Shown here piece by piece: positions 18,600 through 26,866 of a stretch of DNA of 62,131 nucleotides; positions within the stretch are counted from its first letter, which is position 1, and each line of letters opens with the position of its first letter. Position numbers and translations under genes: made by a program. A model generated the notes under the pieces. It was not told the origin of the DNA. It ran no database searches and saw only the letters and a list, made by a program, of their open reading frames with translations. Origin of the DNA: an uncultured Prevotella sp. GTDB lineage: Bacteria; Bacteroidota; Bacteroidia; Bacteroidales; Bacteroidaceae. The stretch is from positions 1 to 62,131 of the forward strand of contig USDT01000014.1 of the NCBI GenBank assembly GCA_900553465.1. Direction: 5' to 3'.

Positions 18600-20843
18600 T
18601 CATGCGTAACTGTGCATGCCGCCCAGGACATAGTTCACTCCGAAGTAGGTCATTATGATGCACAGGAATGCGGCTGTCATGAACGCATGGTAGTGCATGG
18701 GGTTCCGCAGCCACGGCAGACTGTCGCTGTGTACAGCTATTGCATACACCATGAATGTTATGAGGGCCCATACCTCCTTCGGATCCCAGCTCCAGTAGCG
18801 TCCCCAGGATATGCCGGCCCATACAGCTCCGGTGAATATGCCGATGGCAAGCGCAGCCAGTGCGGGATAGAGAAGCAGTTGGGAGAGGAGTTGCAGCATG
18901 CGTATCTGCCGTTGTGCATGGCGTCGTGTCATGTGCATGATGATGGCCGTGACGCCGCATACGAATGTCAGCGCAAGCATGGCGAAGCCTGTCATGATTA
19001 CTGAAACGTGTATGCAGAGCAGCGGTGAGTTGAGTACAGGCATGATGTGTGTTATCTGCGGGTCCATGCTGTTGATGTGGCTCACGAGCAGAAAGAAGCC
19101 GGACGTGAGCAGTCCGCAGGGCATAAGGAAGTGAACCCGGCGGCAGAACATCAGACTGAGAAGCATCACCAGCCATGCGGCAAGGAGCATTGTCTCATAG
19201 CCATCGGACATGGGAGCTGTGCCGCTTATTATCCAGCGCAGCGCAAGACATGTAGATAGTGCAAGAAATGATAAAATCATTGCTACGATGGTAAGCTTGT
19301 TCAGCATATTGTCCTTGTGGCTCTGACCGGCATGGTTTGTGTTGCCGCGGCATAGACGGCGTATGGCGAGAACCATTGTTGTGAATCCCACGCTGAGGTT
19401 GAAGATGAAAAGTATCGTGGCAAACGGCACTCTGTTGTATATCATCTCTGCCTTTATCCGGACAGGTGAGGGTAGTGAGGCACCGCCGTTTTTCTGTTGG
19501 AAACGTGCCATCTTCGTAATGATTTCGTTCATCTGTGTGTGTTCGCTCGCCAGGGCATGAGTGTAGAGCAACGAAAAGACGTTCTGTATGTAGAGCTGTT
19601 GATTGTGGGGTGTTACCTCGGGCAGGTCTGATACAGGTGAGTGCCACACCACGGACTTTCCGTCGTGTAATGGAAATATCTTCAGAAGCGTACCGCGACG
19701 CAGATCCATTATCAGTTGCAGCTTCTCGTCTATGTCGGCTGCCTGACGGTGGAACTTGTCGTTCTGTCCTCTGTAATACTCCTGCACGTAAGGTCCTATG
19801 ATGTAGCCGCCCATATCGCGGTTGAAAAAACGATTAAGCGACATGTGTTCTGGTAGTACGAGCGCATCCTTCAACGGTCCGCCTTTTATGTTTATGAACG
19901 GTTCGTCACTCCATTCAGTGCCCCAGAATATCCATCCCGTCACCACCTGTTCGGGCGTCAGTCCCTTGTATGATGTCTTGCCGTAAATTTTCTTGGTGAA
20001 GTCGGTGGCGAAAGTGTTGAACGGACAGATGCGGTTGTTGTGTAGAATGAGTAGTCGCCCGAAGCCTTCTGCCACATCCTTGGGCAATGCGTGTGGTGAG
20101 GCTGATGATGGGAGGGCATTACAGAATAAGAGCATTGCTGCTATAAGAGATTTTCTTACAGGCAACATTCTTAAAATCCGTCGGTATGGACCTTTCGGGT
20201 CTGCTAGCATCCAGAGAAATGAAAGAAACAGCAGGGCATAGCCTGTGTAGCTCACTGCTATGCCGTAAGGATCACGGCTTAAGGACAGGCGGCTACCGCG
20301 CATGTCATTGTCGTAGCCCGACTGGCAGAATCTTGTGTGACCATAGTTGAATATTTTGTTCATCGACACTGTGGCTTCGGTTTTGTGCCCCTCGCTCTTG
20401 TCGGTGATGGTAAAGTGAGTGAGATAGTCTGCCACGGCCGTTGTGCCTTCATGATATTTTATCTGGAACGAATCGAGTCTCACACAGAATGGCAGCGCGG
20501 TTTCCACGGTCTTACCAGGTTGTATCAATCTACTGTAACTGTCGGTTGTAACGCCATGTCGCAGATGCAACGTACCTTCATCGGCTGAAAGATGTGTGAG
20601 CAATGCTCCGACAAGTATCACGACAAACGAGAAGTGCAACATAAGCAGGGCAGGCCGGCGTAACTTTCTGCGCACAATCCATGCAATGGCCAGTATCGTC
20701 AGCGCGATCCACGAGAGCGAGAACCACCACGAGCCGTAGATATGTCGTGACACGAAGGTGCTGTCATGATAGTGCTCGACGATGGTGGCTGCGGCCATTG
20801 TTATTATTATAAATATGTATATTGTTACAGTTGATTTTTTCAT
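18600..20843 (-). CDS. Fused cytochrome c maturation protein CcsBA (ResB-CcsA)
   Basis: 747 residues. The N-terminal part (about 1-240, membrane segments plus a large periplasmic loop) resembles ResB/CcsB. The C-terminal part is CcsA with its haem-handling WWD motif, WGRYWSWDPKEVW, at about residues 680-692, flanked by His-containing helices. The fused form exports haem and ligates it to CxxCH apocytochromes in the periplasm (system II). It is the last gene of a minus-strand cluster whose preceding gene encodes a two-CxxCH lipoprotein, an obvious client. A strong hairpin separates the two genes. No thioredoxin-like CcsX is seen in the window. Confidence 0.9.
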   Translation of the reverse strand: MKKSTVTIYIFIIITMAAATIVEHYHDSTFVSRHIYGSWWFSLSWIALTILAIAWIVRRKLRRPALLMLHFSFVVILVGALLTHLSADEGTLHLRHGVTTDSYSRLIQPGKTVETALPFCVRLDSFQIKYHEGTTAVADYLTHFTITDKSEGHKTEATVSMNKIFNYGHTRFCQSGYDNDMRGSRLSLSRDPYGIAVSYTGYALLFLSFLWMLADPKGPYRRILRMLPVRKSLIAAMLLFCNALPSSASPHALPKDVAEGFGRLLILHNNRICPFNTFATDFTKKIYGKTSYKGLTPEQVVTGWIFWGTEWSDEPFINIKGGPLKDALVLPEHMSLNRFFNRDMGGYIIGPYVQEYYRGQNDKFHRQAADIDEKLQLIMDLRRGTLLKIFPLHDGKSVVWHSPVSDLPEVTPHNQQLYIQNVFSLLYTHALASEHTQMNEIITKMARFQQKNGGASLPSPVRIKAEMIYNRVPFATILFIFNLSVGFTTMVLAIRRLCRGNTNHAGQSHKDNMLNKLTIVAMILSFLALSTCLALRWIISGTAPMSDGYETMLLAAWLVMLLSLMFCRRVHFLMPCGLLTSGFFLLVSHINSMDPQITHIMPVLNSPLLCIHVSVIMTGFAMLALTFVCGVTAIIMHMTRRHAQRQIRMLQLLSQLLLYPALAALAIGIFTGAVWAGISWGRYWSWDPKEVWALITFMVYAIAVHSDSLPWLRNPMHYHAFMTAAFLCIIMTYFGVNYVLGGMHSYA

Positions 20844-20892
20844 TTCATTCGTATTTAGGTGTCACAGGTGCCATTGTTTTCGTTTTTTCTAT

Positions 20893-20933
20893 AGCGGCAC
20901 TCTTCTTTGCTGGAATGTAAGAAGAGTGCCGCT
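20893..20933 (-). repeat. Strong hairpin between the di-heme gene and ccsBA
   Basis: The arms AGCGGCACTCTTCTT and AAGAAGAGTGCCGCT are perfect (15 bp) around an 11-base loop. There is no T-run after it on the minus strand, so it is a poor intrinsic terminator. It may instead protect or process the mRNA between the di-heme lipoprotein gene and ccsBA. Confidence 0.75.
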
Positions 20934-20960
20934 GAATATGTTAGTGTGTATCTGTTGACG

Positions 20961-22709
20961 TTAGATAGAACGCAGGAATTTCACCACGGCATCGCGGTCG
21001 GCTTTGCTGAGGTTGTAGAACTTCTCAGCCGATGTATATGCGTGGCTCTTCTTGCTGTAGGCGTGCCACATTATGGCCTCTATCTCGTTGCGTGCACGGC
21101 AGTCGTGCAGGCGGTCTTCGGCTCCGGTATTGAGCAGAGAGAGCCCTCGGCCCCAAAGCGGAGTTGTGCGGCACCATGAGTTGTGTATGTCGTTCTTCAT
21201 ATAGAGCTTGTGCTGCACGAAGTCGGAGTAAGGATAAATCTTCTGGTTTGGATATTTCGGGAGCGGCCGGTCTTTTATTATGTCGGGAGTCCAATAGTTG
21301 TCGTCGCCGGTTGTCCATGACGGTCTGTGGCACGACGCACAGCCTATTTCCATGAACACTTCCTTACCACGCTGCACATCCTTGTCGTTCAGATTGCGGG
21401 CACGTGGTATGGCAAGTCCGCGATGCCATACCATGAAAGCATAGAAATTGTTGGTGCTCATTTCCGGAGTGAAGTTGTGCCAACGGTTATCAAACTGATC
21501 GGTGGTAGGTGACAGCAGGTTTTTCACGGCGTCAGCTATGCCGCTGTCGGTGCCGTCGGCATAATAGGGCGATGTCGGATCTGCCTTGATGGCATTTATC
21601 ACATCAATGTTCATCGACATTGCGTCGGCCCATGCCTGTGTGGAATAGAGCTTCGGACGGTCAGGGCGCGATACGTTCGGAATGTTCCACATGGCGTTAG
21701 CGCCTGCGCCGTCCTGAAGGCTCGCACGTGTCAGGGCATAGGTGTAACGTTTTATCATTCCGCTTACGGGTGTGCCGTCGGCCAGTGCCCCGGGGCTTGT
21801 CCAGTTGGTATAGTAGGCAGATGGAGCCCAGTCGTCAGCCGACAGATCCCACATGGCGCTGTTGATGTATTCATCGGCGTTCATTCCGGTCTGTGCAGCC
21901 ATCATGCGTGCGTACTCGGCCTGCGCGCGGTATTGCTCTTTCAGGGCTGATTCTGGTATGGCGTCGATGAGGCCGGTGCCTATTATTCCGATGGTGGATT
22001 CTACGCGCACTGCGATGTTCTCCGGTTGTGGATAAGTGTTGAAGGCACTTTGCGGGATTTTTATCTCGGGATAGATAAGCTCGTATTTCTCGCCGTCAGG
22101 GAACTGCATCGGCAGTCCGCTTTCCATGGATGTCACCTGATGCCATTTCATATCGATCTGATTCTCGTCTACCGGCGGCAGGAATGGCGATACGGCCTGC
22201 GTCTGTGGCATACCTGTCACTTCGCTTATGTAAGGCCCGTCGTTGCTGTTGTCGCCGTCAACGGGATTATATATCACGAGCAGATATCCGTTGCCATAGT
22301 TAGCGGCTTTGTATGTGTCCTGTCGTTTTCCATGGCCGTAGCCGGGGTGGCAGTCGATGCAGGATGTGCGTACGGACGCCGGTCCGAGACCATTGAATGG
22401 TGGTGTTGTCAGTGTGACATTACGTTCGAAGAACATCTCGCCGAGGTTGAAGTCGTCTATGAGTCCTTGATTATTTACTGCCGGAGTCTCGTCCTCGTAG
22501 CACCCGGCCTGTATGTTCTCCGTGGTGCCAAGTCTTCCACCGGGATACCATTCGTCTTCTGTGAAATTGCCGACGGCTTTTCCTATGTAGCTGTAGTCGT
22601 CGCTCTGCCACACGTCGCCGAAATCTTTGGTGTCGTCGGTGCAGGATACTGTCGAAAGACATGCACATGCGGCCAAAAGGAAGATGCGTGTTTTCGTAGA
22701 ATTCTTCAT
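20961..22709 (-). CDS. Di-heme oxidoreductase lipoprotein (DUF1111/DHOR family)
   Basis: 582 residues. The signal peptide ends at a lipobox (LSTVSC, Cys23), so it is a periplasm-facing lipoprotein. There are two haem motifs: CIDCH at 117-121 and CASCH at 457-461. The C-terminal stretch (CRTTPLWGRGLS, RLHDCRARNEIEAIMWH) matches the DUF1111 'thiol oxidoreductase' or di-heme peroxidase-like family. DUF1111 proteins are known to co-occur with imelysins, as here, where the imelysin gene lies 97 bases upstream. The reaction is unknown; peroxidase or ferric reduction roles have been suggested for such loci. Cytochrome maturation is supplied by ccsBA downstream. Confidence 0.88.
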   Translation of the reverse strand: MKNSTKTRIFLLAACACLSTVSCTDDTKDFGDVWQSDDYSYIGKAVGNFTEDEWYPGGRLGTTENIQAGCYEDETPAVNNQGLIDDFNLGEMFFERNVTLTTPPFNGLGPASVRTSCIDCHPGYGHGKRQDTYKAANYGNGYLLVIYNPVDGDNSNDGPYISEVTGMPQTQAVSPFLPPVDENQIDMKWHQVTSMESGLPMQFPDGEKYELIYPEIKIPQSAFNTYPQPENIAVRVESTIGIIGTGLIDAIPESALKEQYRAQAEYARMMAAQTGMNADEYINSAMWDLSADDWAPSAYYTNWTSPGALADGTPVSGMIKRYTYALTRASLQDGAGANAMWNIPNVSRPDRPKLYSTQAWADAMSMNIDVINAIKADPTSPYYADGTDSGIADAVKNLLSPTTDQFDNRWHNFTPEMSTNNFYAFMVWHRGLAIPRARNLNDKDVQRGKEVFMEIGCASCHRPSWTTGDDNYWTPDIIKDRPLPKYPNQKIYPYSDFVQHKLYMKNDIHNSWCRTTPLWGRGLSLLNTGAEDRLHDCRARNEIEAIMWHAYSKKSHAYTSAEKFYNLSKADRDAVVKFLRSI

Positions 22710-22806
22710 TGTCAGTGTGATTTGAATTTGTATGTTTGCATATTGTCAGAAACCATGCCTGACAGGGTGTACTTGTCGGCATGGATAAACGTAGTGTGTT
22801 ATTGTA

Positions 22807-24099
22807 TCAGTTTGCTATGATCCAGTCTTTCGCCTCGTTGAGAACGGTGTTCAGACCATTGATTGCATTCATGGCATTTTCAACGTTGTCGAGTTCTTGC
22901 TGTGTACCACTGCTAGCTATGAGTACGAACGGACGACCCTGCAGACAAACGTCGAGTGCGGCAAATGAGGCTTCAAGGCCAGATTTGATGTCTGTTGCCA
23001 GTTCGGGCTTGTATTTGGCAAGATAGGCCATGATGGAATTATCGCTGTATGTGGAGCCGTTGATGTTGCCGTAAAGAGCATTCTTTATGCTGACAATGTT
23101 GTCGTAGAAGTCGGTGAATGACTTGTAGCTGTAGGGTGATTCTATGTAGTTGGGATCGTCGGCTTCGGCTCCGGTGTTGGCCTGGCCGGTGGCACAGCGC
23201 CACACCTGACCCATCTTCTGGTCGGACACTTCCTGTGCGATGTTCATGCAGCCAGAGTCGATTATGGTGGCTATGACGTTGCGCCATGAGGTATATGGAC
23301 TGCCACTGCCCGGATTGAGTAGTGCGTGCCCGGTGTATGTCCCTTGTGTGGTGAGAGTGAAACCGCGCTCCTGGCAGCGTGATATACGGTCTGTAGGTGC
23401 GCTTTCGCCTTTCCAACCTACTTCGAGCCAGTAGCAGTGGTCGCGCAGGTCGCCTGCCACGGCAAGTGCGAAGTCGAGCTCCAGTTTGCCGTCAACGCCT
23501 GAACCGGCAAACTCTGAGGCGGTTTCTTCATTGCTGAAGTCGCTTACCGTACGCGGATTGCCGTTGCGGAAGAGAATGAACTCCAAACCGTGGAAACCGA
23601 GCCATGAGTCTTCGTTGTTATTGCGGCTCACCTGTTCGATAGCATTGTTGATGTCATATCCAGGAGCAAAGATGGTGTTTCTGTTATTTTTCAAAAATGT
23701 GGCGAGACCGTCGCGGCTGAGTGGCCATGTGTCGATGTGTGGATCGATGCCGTGTACGTCGGCCGGACCGTAGAGCCACGCCTCACTTTTCTCCCACCAC
23801 GCGCGTGCCTCAAGAAATGTGTTGCAGACATCATCTATCTGGCTTTGTGTGAGATTGCCGGCAGACAAGTTTGATTTCATATTCTCGATTTTTCCATATA
23901 GTGACTCTGTGGCGTCAGCAAGTTTGCCGTAGGTGTAGTACACCACGTTATTGACATAAGTGGTTGTGAGAGCTTTCATCTCTTCCTGTTTCTTTAGCTC
24001 TGCCTCGGCATAGCGTTCGTCGTCATCGCTGTCACTGCACGATGAGAAACCTGTTGTGGTGGCCAGACATATGGCCACGTAGTAGAAAAGTTTTTTCAT
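22807..24099 (-). CDS. Imelysin-family (M75-like) iron-associated lipoprotein
   Basis: 430 residues; the lipobox GFSSC puts the lipid on Cys21. The imelysin signature GxHxxE appears as GFHGLE (about 168-173), with the other typical features (YGPADVHGIDPHIDTWPL, AWWEKSEAWLYGP). Despite the M75 peptidase label, imelysin-like proteins lack demonstrated proteolysis and are tied to iron uptake in other bacteria. Two helical-bundle halves fit the length. It sits between an outer-membrane porin (35 bases upstream) and the di-heme lipoprotein, which is the usual neighbourhood of the family. Metal binding is inferred from the family only. Confidence 0.9.
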   Translation of the reverse strand: MKKLFYYVAICLATTTGFSSCSDSDDDERYAEAELKKQEEMKALTTTYVNNVVYYTYGKLADATESLYGKIENMKSNLSAGNLTQSQIDDVCNTFLEARAWWEKSEAWLYGPADVHGIDPHIDTWPLSRDGLATFLKNNRNTIFAPGYDINNAIEQVSRNNNEDSWLGFHGLEFILFRNGNPRTVSDFSNEETASEFAGSGVDGKLELDFALAVAGDLRDHCYWLEVGWKGESAPTDRISRCQERGFTLTTQGTYTGHALLNPGSGSPYTSWRNVIATIIDSGCMNIAQEVSDQKMGQVWRCATGQANTGAEADDPNYIESPYSYKSFTDFYDNIVSIKNALYGNINGSTYSDNSIMAYLAKYKPELATDIKSGLEASFAALDVCLQGRPFVLIASSGTQQELDNVENAMNAINGLNTVLNEAKDWIIAN

Positions 24100-24134
24100 T
24101 CTGTTGATTGTTTTATTAATATGAGTTTGTTTAA

Positions 24135-25472
24135 TTAAAGAAAAAATCCTTGGTATGCTATTCCTATAGATAAGGATGGCTCGTCGTTGTAATGCAGACC
24201 GGCTGTTGTGGTCTTGTTGAAATATCGTTTTGAATATTCGGCCTTAACGGCAATTTCTGGTACAGGATAGTAGTTTAAGCCGACGGCAAAGCGGTTTTTC
24301 GCAGTATAGTTGAATGCGTGTGACTGTGATGTGGCCGGAATGTATGAGTCGTAGTATTCGTAGCGTGAAAAGAGATATAGCTTCTGGTCGTCGTTTCTCG
24401 GTCGTGGTATTTGTGAGAAAACGTCGTAACCTACTTCGATTCCGACTGCCAGAGCGTTTTTTCCTACTTCTGATTTGTTGACGGGTGAGCTGCCTCCGCC
24501 GCTGTTGGCCTTGATACTGCTAATTTTGGCGGCATCGCGCAGATATCCGTAGTCAGCGTTGCCGCGGACAATCCAATTGTATCTGTTGAATGTGAAGTCT
24601 ATCGCACCAATGAAGACTTCGCCTTTTACTTTTTGGTTGACTTGTCCTTCATTTTCCATGTCGTGTGGAAACGTGTTGTGCATGGAACGTCCGTAGTAAC
24701 CGCTAAAGCCGATACGCAGACCGGGAACGGTGTAGTTGTCAAGGCGAGTGGCGAATCCATATTTGTTGGCAACCTTGAATTCAAATGGTGAACCTGCGCC
24801 GCCCTGTATCCAGTTGTCGCGGCTGAACAGCATGGCATCTAGGCCGGCGATGAATTGGAGTTCGTAACGGAAGTCACCGGCACGCCCCCAAAAACTGATA
24901 CCGGTATCATGCCATGTGCATGGAAGGATGGTTGACTCGCCTTCGGGACGATAGACCGTGAAGAAGTTTAGTGGTTCGTGGTAGGCATTTGTGAGACCTA
25001 CCGGTACAACAAAATGTCCTAGACGGATGTTTGCCCATGGGGCAAATGATTTCTGAATCCAGAACTGCTCAAGTTCTACCTCGCCTCCTTTTTCTGTCTC
25101 TTGTTCCCATTCACCGCCTTCTTCCCATTCTTTTTCGGATGCACCGCCAGTGCCTCCGTGTTCAAACTCAATTTCACTTGACATTGTCCACCCTTTGCCG
25201 AAATCATAGCTTATGTATATGACTGCATGAGGAATGTCGAAACGACCATGACTCGGATCGTTTTTATAGTCTTGTGGACTACGGTAACGATAAATGTTAT
25301 CGCTGAAAAAATTGCGGGTGAGTGCCACTTCTCCATATCCACCTATACTCAGACGATTGCCGGATACATGTTGTTGGATACTGTCGGATGTGACTGTCTG
25401 TGCGTTTGCAAAGAACGGACACCCGGAAACGGCCAGTGCAACGACCTGCGAGAGAATGATTTTTGTTCTCAT
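24135..25472 (-). CDS. Outer-membrane porin heading the imelysin operon
   Basis: 445 residues with a signal peptide (MRTKIILSQVVALAVSGCPFFANAQ). Early strands read LSIGGYGEVALTRNFF and AVIYISYDFGKGWTMSSEIEFEH. A long, very acidic loop follows (about residues 105-135, many Glu and Gly), which could be a cation-attracting surface. The protein ends with an aromatic strand (LSIGIAYQGFFL). It is the first gene of the minus-strand cluster and carries a promoter box 34 bases upstream. It faces the di-iron LuxR regulator gene across a 230-base divergent region. The substrate is unknown; iron or another cation is suggested only by neighbours. Confidence 0.82.
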   Translation of the reverse strand: MRTKIILSQVVALAVSGCPFFANAQTVTSDSIQQHVSGNRLSIGGYGEVALTRNFFSDNIYRYRSPQDYKNDPSHGRFDIPHAVIYISYDFGKGWTMSSEIEFEHGGTGGASEKEWEEGGEWEQETEKGGEVELEQFWIQKSFAPWANIRLGHFVVPVGLTNAYHEPLNFFTVYRPEGESTILPCTWHDTGISFWGRAGDFRYELQFIAGLDAMLFSRDNWIQGGAGSPFEFKVANKYGFATRLDNYTVPGLRIGFSGYYGRSMHNTFPHDMENEGQVNQKVKGEVFIGAIDFTFNRYNWIVRGNADYGYLRDAAKISSIKANSGGGSSPVNKSEVGKNALAVGIEVGYDVFSQIPRPRNDDQKLYLFSRYEYYDSYIPATSQSHAFNYTAKNRFAVGLNYYPVPEIAVKAEYSKRYFNKTTTAGLHYNDEPSLSIGIAYQGFFL

Positions 25473-25505
25473 ATTTTATAGATTTATTTGTGTTTTTTAT
25501 GATTG

Positions 25506-25513
25506 CAAAGTTA
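25506..25513 (-). promoter_or_regulatory. -7 box of the porin-imelysin-di-heme operon
   Basis: On the minus strand this reads TAACTTTG (TAnnTTTG), with ATTG about 20 bases further upstream as a possible -33 element. It lies 34 bases before the porin start, in the divergent region shared with the di-iron regulator gene. Confidence 0.55.
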
Positions 25514-25706
25514 TTTCTGTCAGGTATTTTCCGCAATACTTAAATTTTAGTAAAATGACGGTAGCAAGAAGTTGGTATGCGATTGACGAGGAAAGAAGTT
25601 TGACTGTGTTCAGATGTGTGTAAAATACCTAAAAATAATTATTGTGTGTGTCGTAAGTTTTTTGTTATTTTGCGGTTGTAATTATATATTATTATAATAA
25701 TGTGTG

Positions 25707-26663
25707 ATGAGAAGTTTTAAGATGTATGAGGCAAGCGACAAGATGATATCGCTTATAAAGGATAATTATAATCTGTTGCAGTGTCTTGGCAGTTTTGGAA
25801 TAAGTCTGGGGTTTGGTGATAAGACCGTGAGTGCTGTGTGTGAAGAACAGAATGTGGATACATTCACATTCATGGCTGTGGTGAACTTTACCATCAATGG
25901 TTATCTGAATGCCGATGACATAAGCAAACTTTCCGTGCCGACGTTGCTGCAATATCTGAAGGCAAGTCATGAATATTTTCTCGGATTCCAATTGCCGTTT
26001 ATAAGGCGGGGACTTGTTGGAGCCTTGGATGAAAGTGATAACCTCGCAGGACTGATAATAAAACTTTATGACGAATATGCACATTCCATAACATCGCACA
26101 TGAGATATGAGGAAAAAAATGTCTTTCCTTATGTGGAAGCATTGCTTGATGGGAAGCCGACGGGAAACTATGACATTGATACATATTCTAAACATCATGG
26201 ACAGGAGAGTGACAGGCTCAGAGAATTGAAAAGCATCATAATAAAGTACTTGCCTGGTGACGGACTACACAACAACCTGCTTTCGGCAACTTTATATGAT
26301 ATATATAATAATGAAGAATGGTTGTCGCTGCATGCAGAGGTCGAGGATAAAATATTCATACCGGCAATAAGGCTTCTTGAGCATAAATCGCGTCAGAGTG
26401 GAGTTAGTCAGAATATTTCGAACATGATAGGCAAAAAAAACGATAACGGTGAAATGCTAGGTGAACGTGAGAAGGAGGTTATCGTAAGTCTTGTGCAAGG
26501 AATGACAAATAAGGAAATTGCGGATCATCTTTGCATATCGATAAACACGGTGATAACTCATAGGCGGAACATTGCACGAAAGCTTCAGATACACAGTGTA
26601 GCCGGGCTTACTATCTATGCTATTGTGAACAATCTGGTGGATATTTCGACTGTAAAACTATAA
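25707..26663 (+). CDS. RIC/YtfE-type di-iron domain fused to LuxR HTH regulator
   Basis: 318 residues from ATG at 25707 (a GTG one codon earlier is possible). Residue numbers here include that extra codon. About 13-70 resemble the ScdA_N domain of RIC proteins, but the usual Cys pair is replaced (FGISLGFGDKTVS). About 75-235 form a hemerythrin-like helical bundle with the RIC ligand pattern: H89, H132-x3-E136, H164 or H165, H210-x3-E214. These spacings closely follow the YtfE ligands H84, H129, E133, H160, H204 and E208. About 252-319 form a LuxR-type helix-turn-helix (TNKEIADHLCISINTVITHRR). It probably senses NO, O2 or iron and controls transcription; the signal is inferred. It is divergent from the imelysin operon and precedes nrdD. 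Confidence 0.85.
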   Translation: MRSFKMYEASDKMISLIKDNYNLLQCLGSFGISLGFGDKTVSAVCEEQNVDTFTFMAVVNFTINGYLNADDISKLSVPTLLQYLKASHEYFLGFQLPFIRRGLVGALDESDNLAGLIIKLYDEYAHSITSHMRYEEKNVFPYVEALLDGKPTGNYDIDTYSKHHGQESDRLRELKSIIIKYLPGDGLHNNLLSATLYDIYNNEEWLSLHAEVEDKIFIPAIRLLEHKSRQSGVSQNISNMIGKKNDNGEMLGEREKEVIVSLVQGMTNKEIADHLCISINTVITHRRNIARKLQIHSVAGLTIYAIVNNLVDISTVKL

Positions 26664-26726
26664 ATGGCAAGATATTTTTATTACAAAAATATTAGGTGGA
26701 TAATGTAGTTATTCTATATTTTTGGT

Positions 26727-26734
26727 TATCTTTG
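26727..26734 (+). promoter_or_regulatory. -7 box of the nrdDG-regulator operon
   Basis: TATCTTTG fits TAnnTTTG about 130 bases before nrdD. Transcription from here would give a leader of roughly 125 nucleotides that includes the repeats at 26777-26841. Confidence 0.5.
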
Positions 26735-26776
26735 CACCGAATTTGAAAACGTAACAAAAGGTGTAACTATCATTAT

Positions 26777-26841
26777 GGATAATTTTTAAAAGTTTTCTGT
26801 TTTGGATAACTTTTTGAAAAATGAAAATGAAAAAGTTATCC
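26777..26841 (+). promoter_or_regulatory. Repeat-rich leader of nrdD with a perfect 12-bp inverted repeat
   Basis: GGATAACTTTTT (26804-26815) and AAAAAGTTATCC (26830-26841) form a perfect inverted repeat with a 14-base spacer. A direct copy, GGATAATTTTT, starts at 26777. Related GGATAA or GGTTATC words occur at about 26698 and 26724. There is no T-run after the hairpin and it does not resemble the NrdR box. It could be a DNA site for one of the flanking LuxR-type regulators or an RNA hairpin controlling nrdD translation. Confidence 0.6.
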
Positions 26842-26866
26842 GTAATGGCAAAGAATTGGAATAGAA

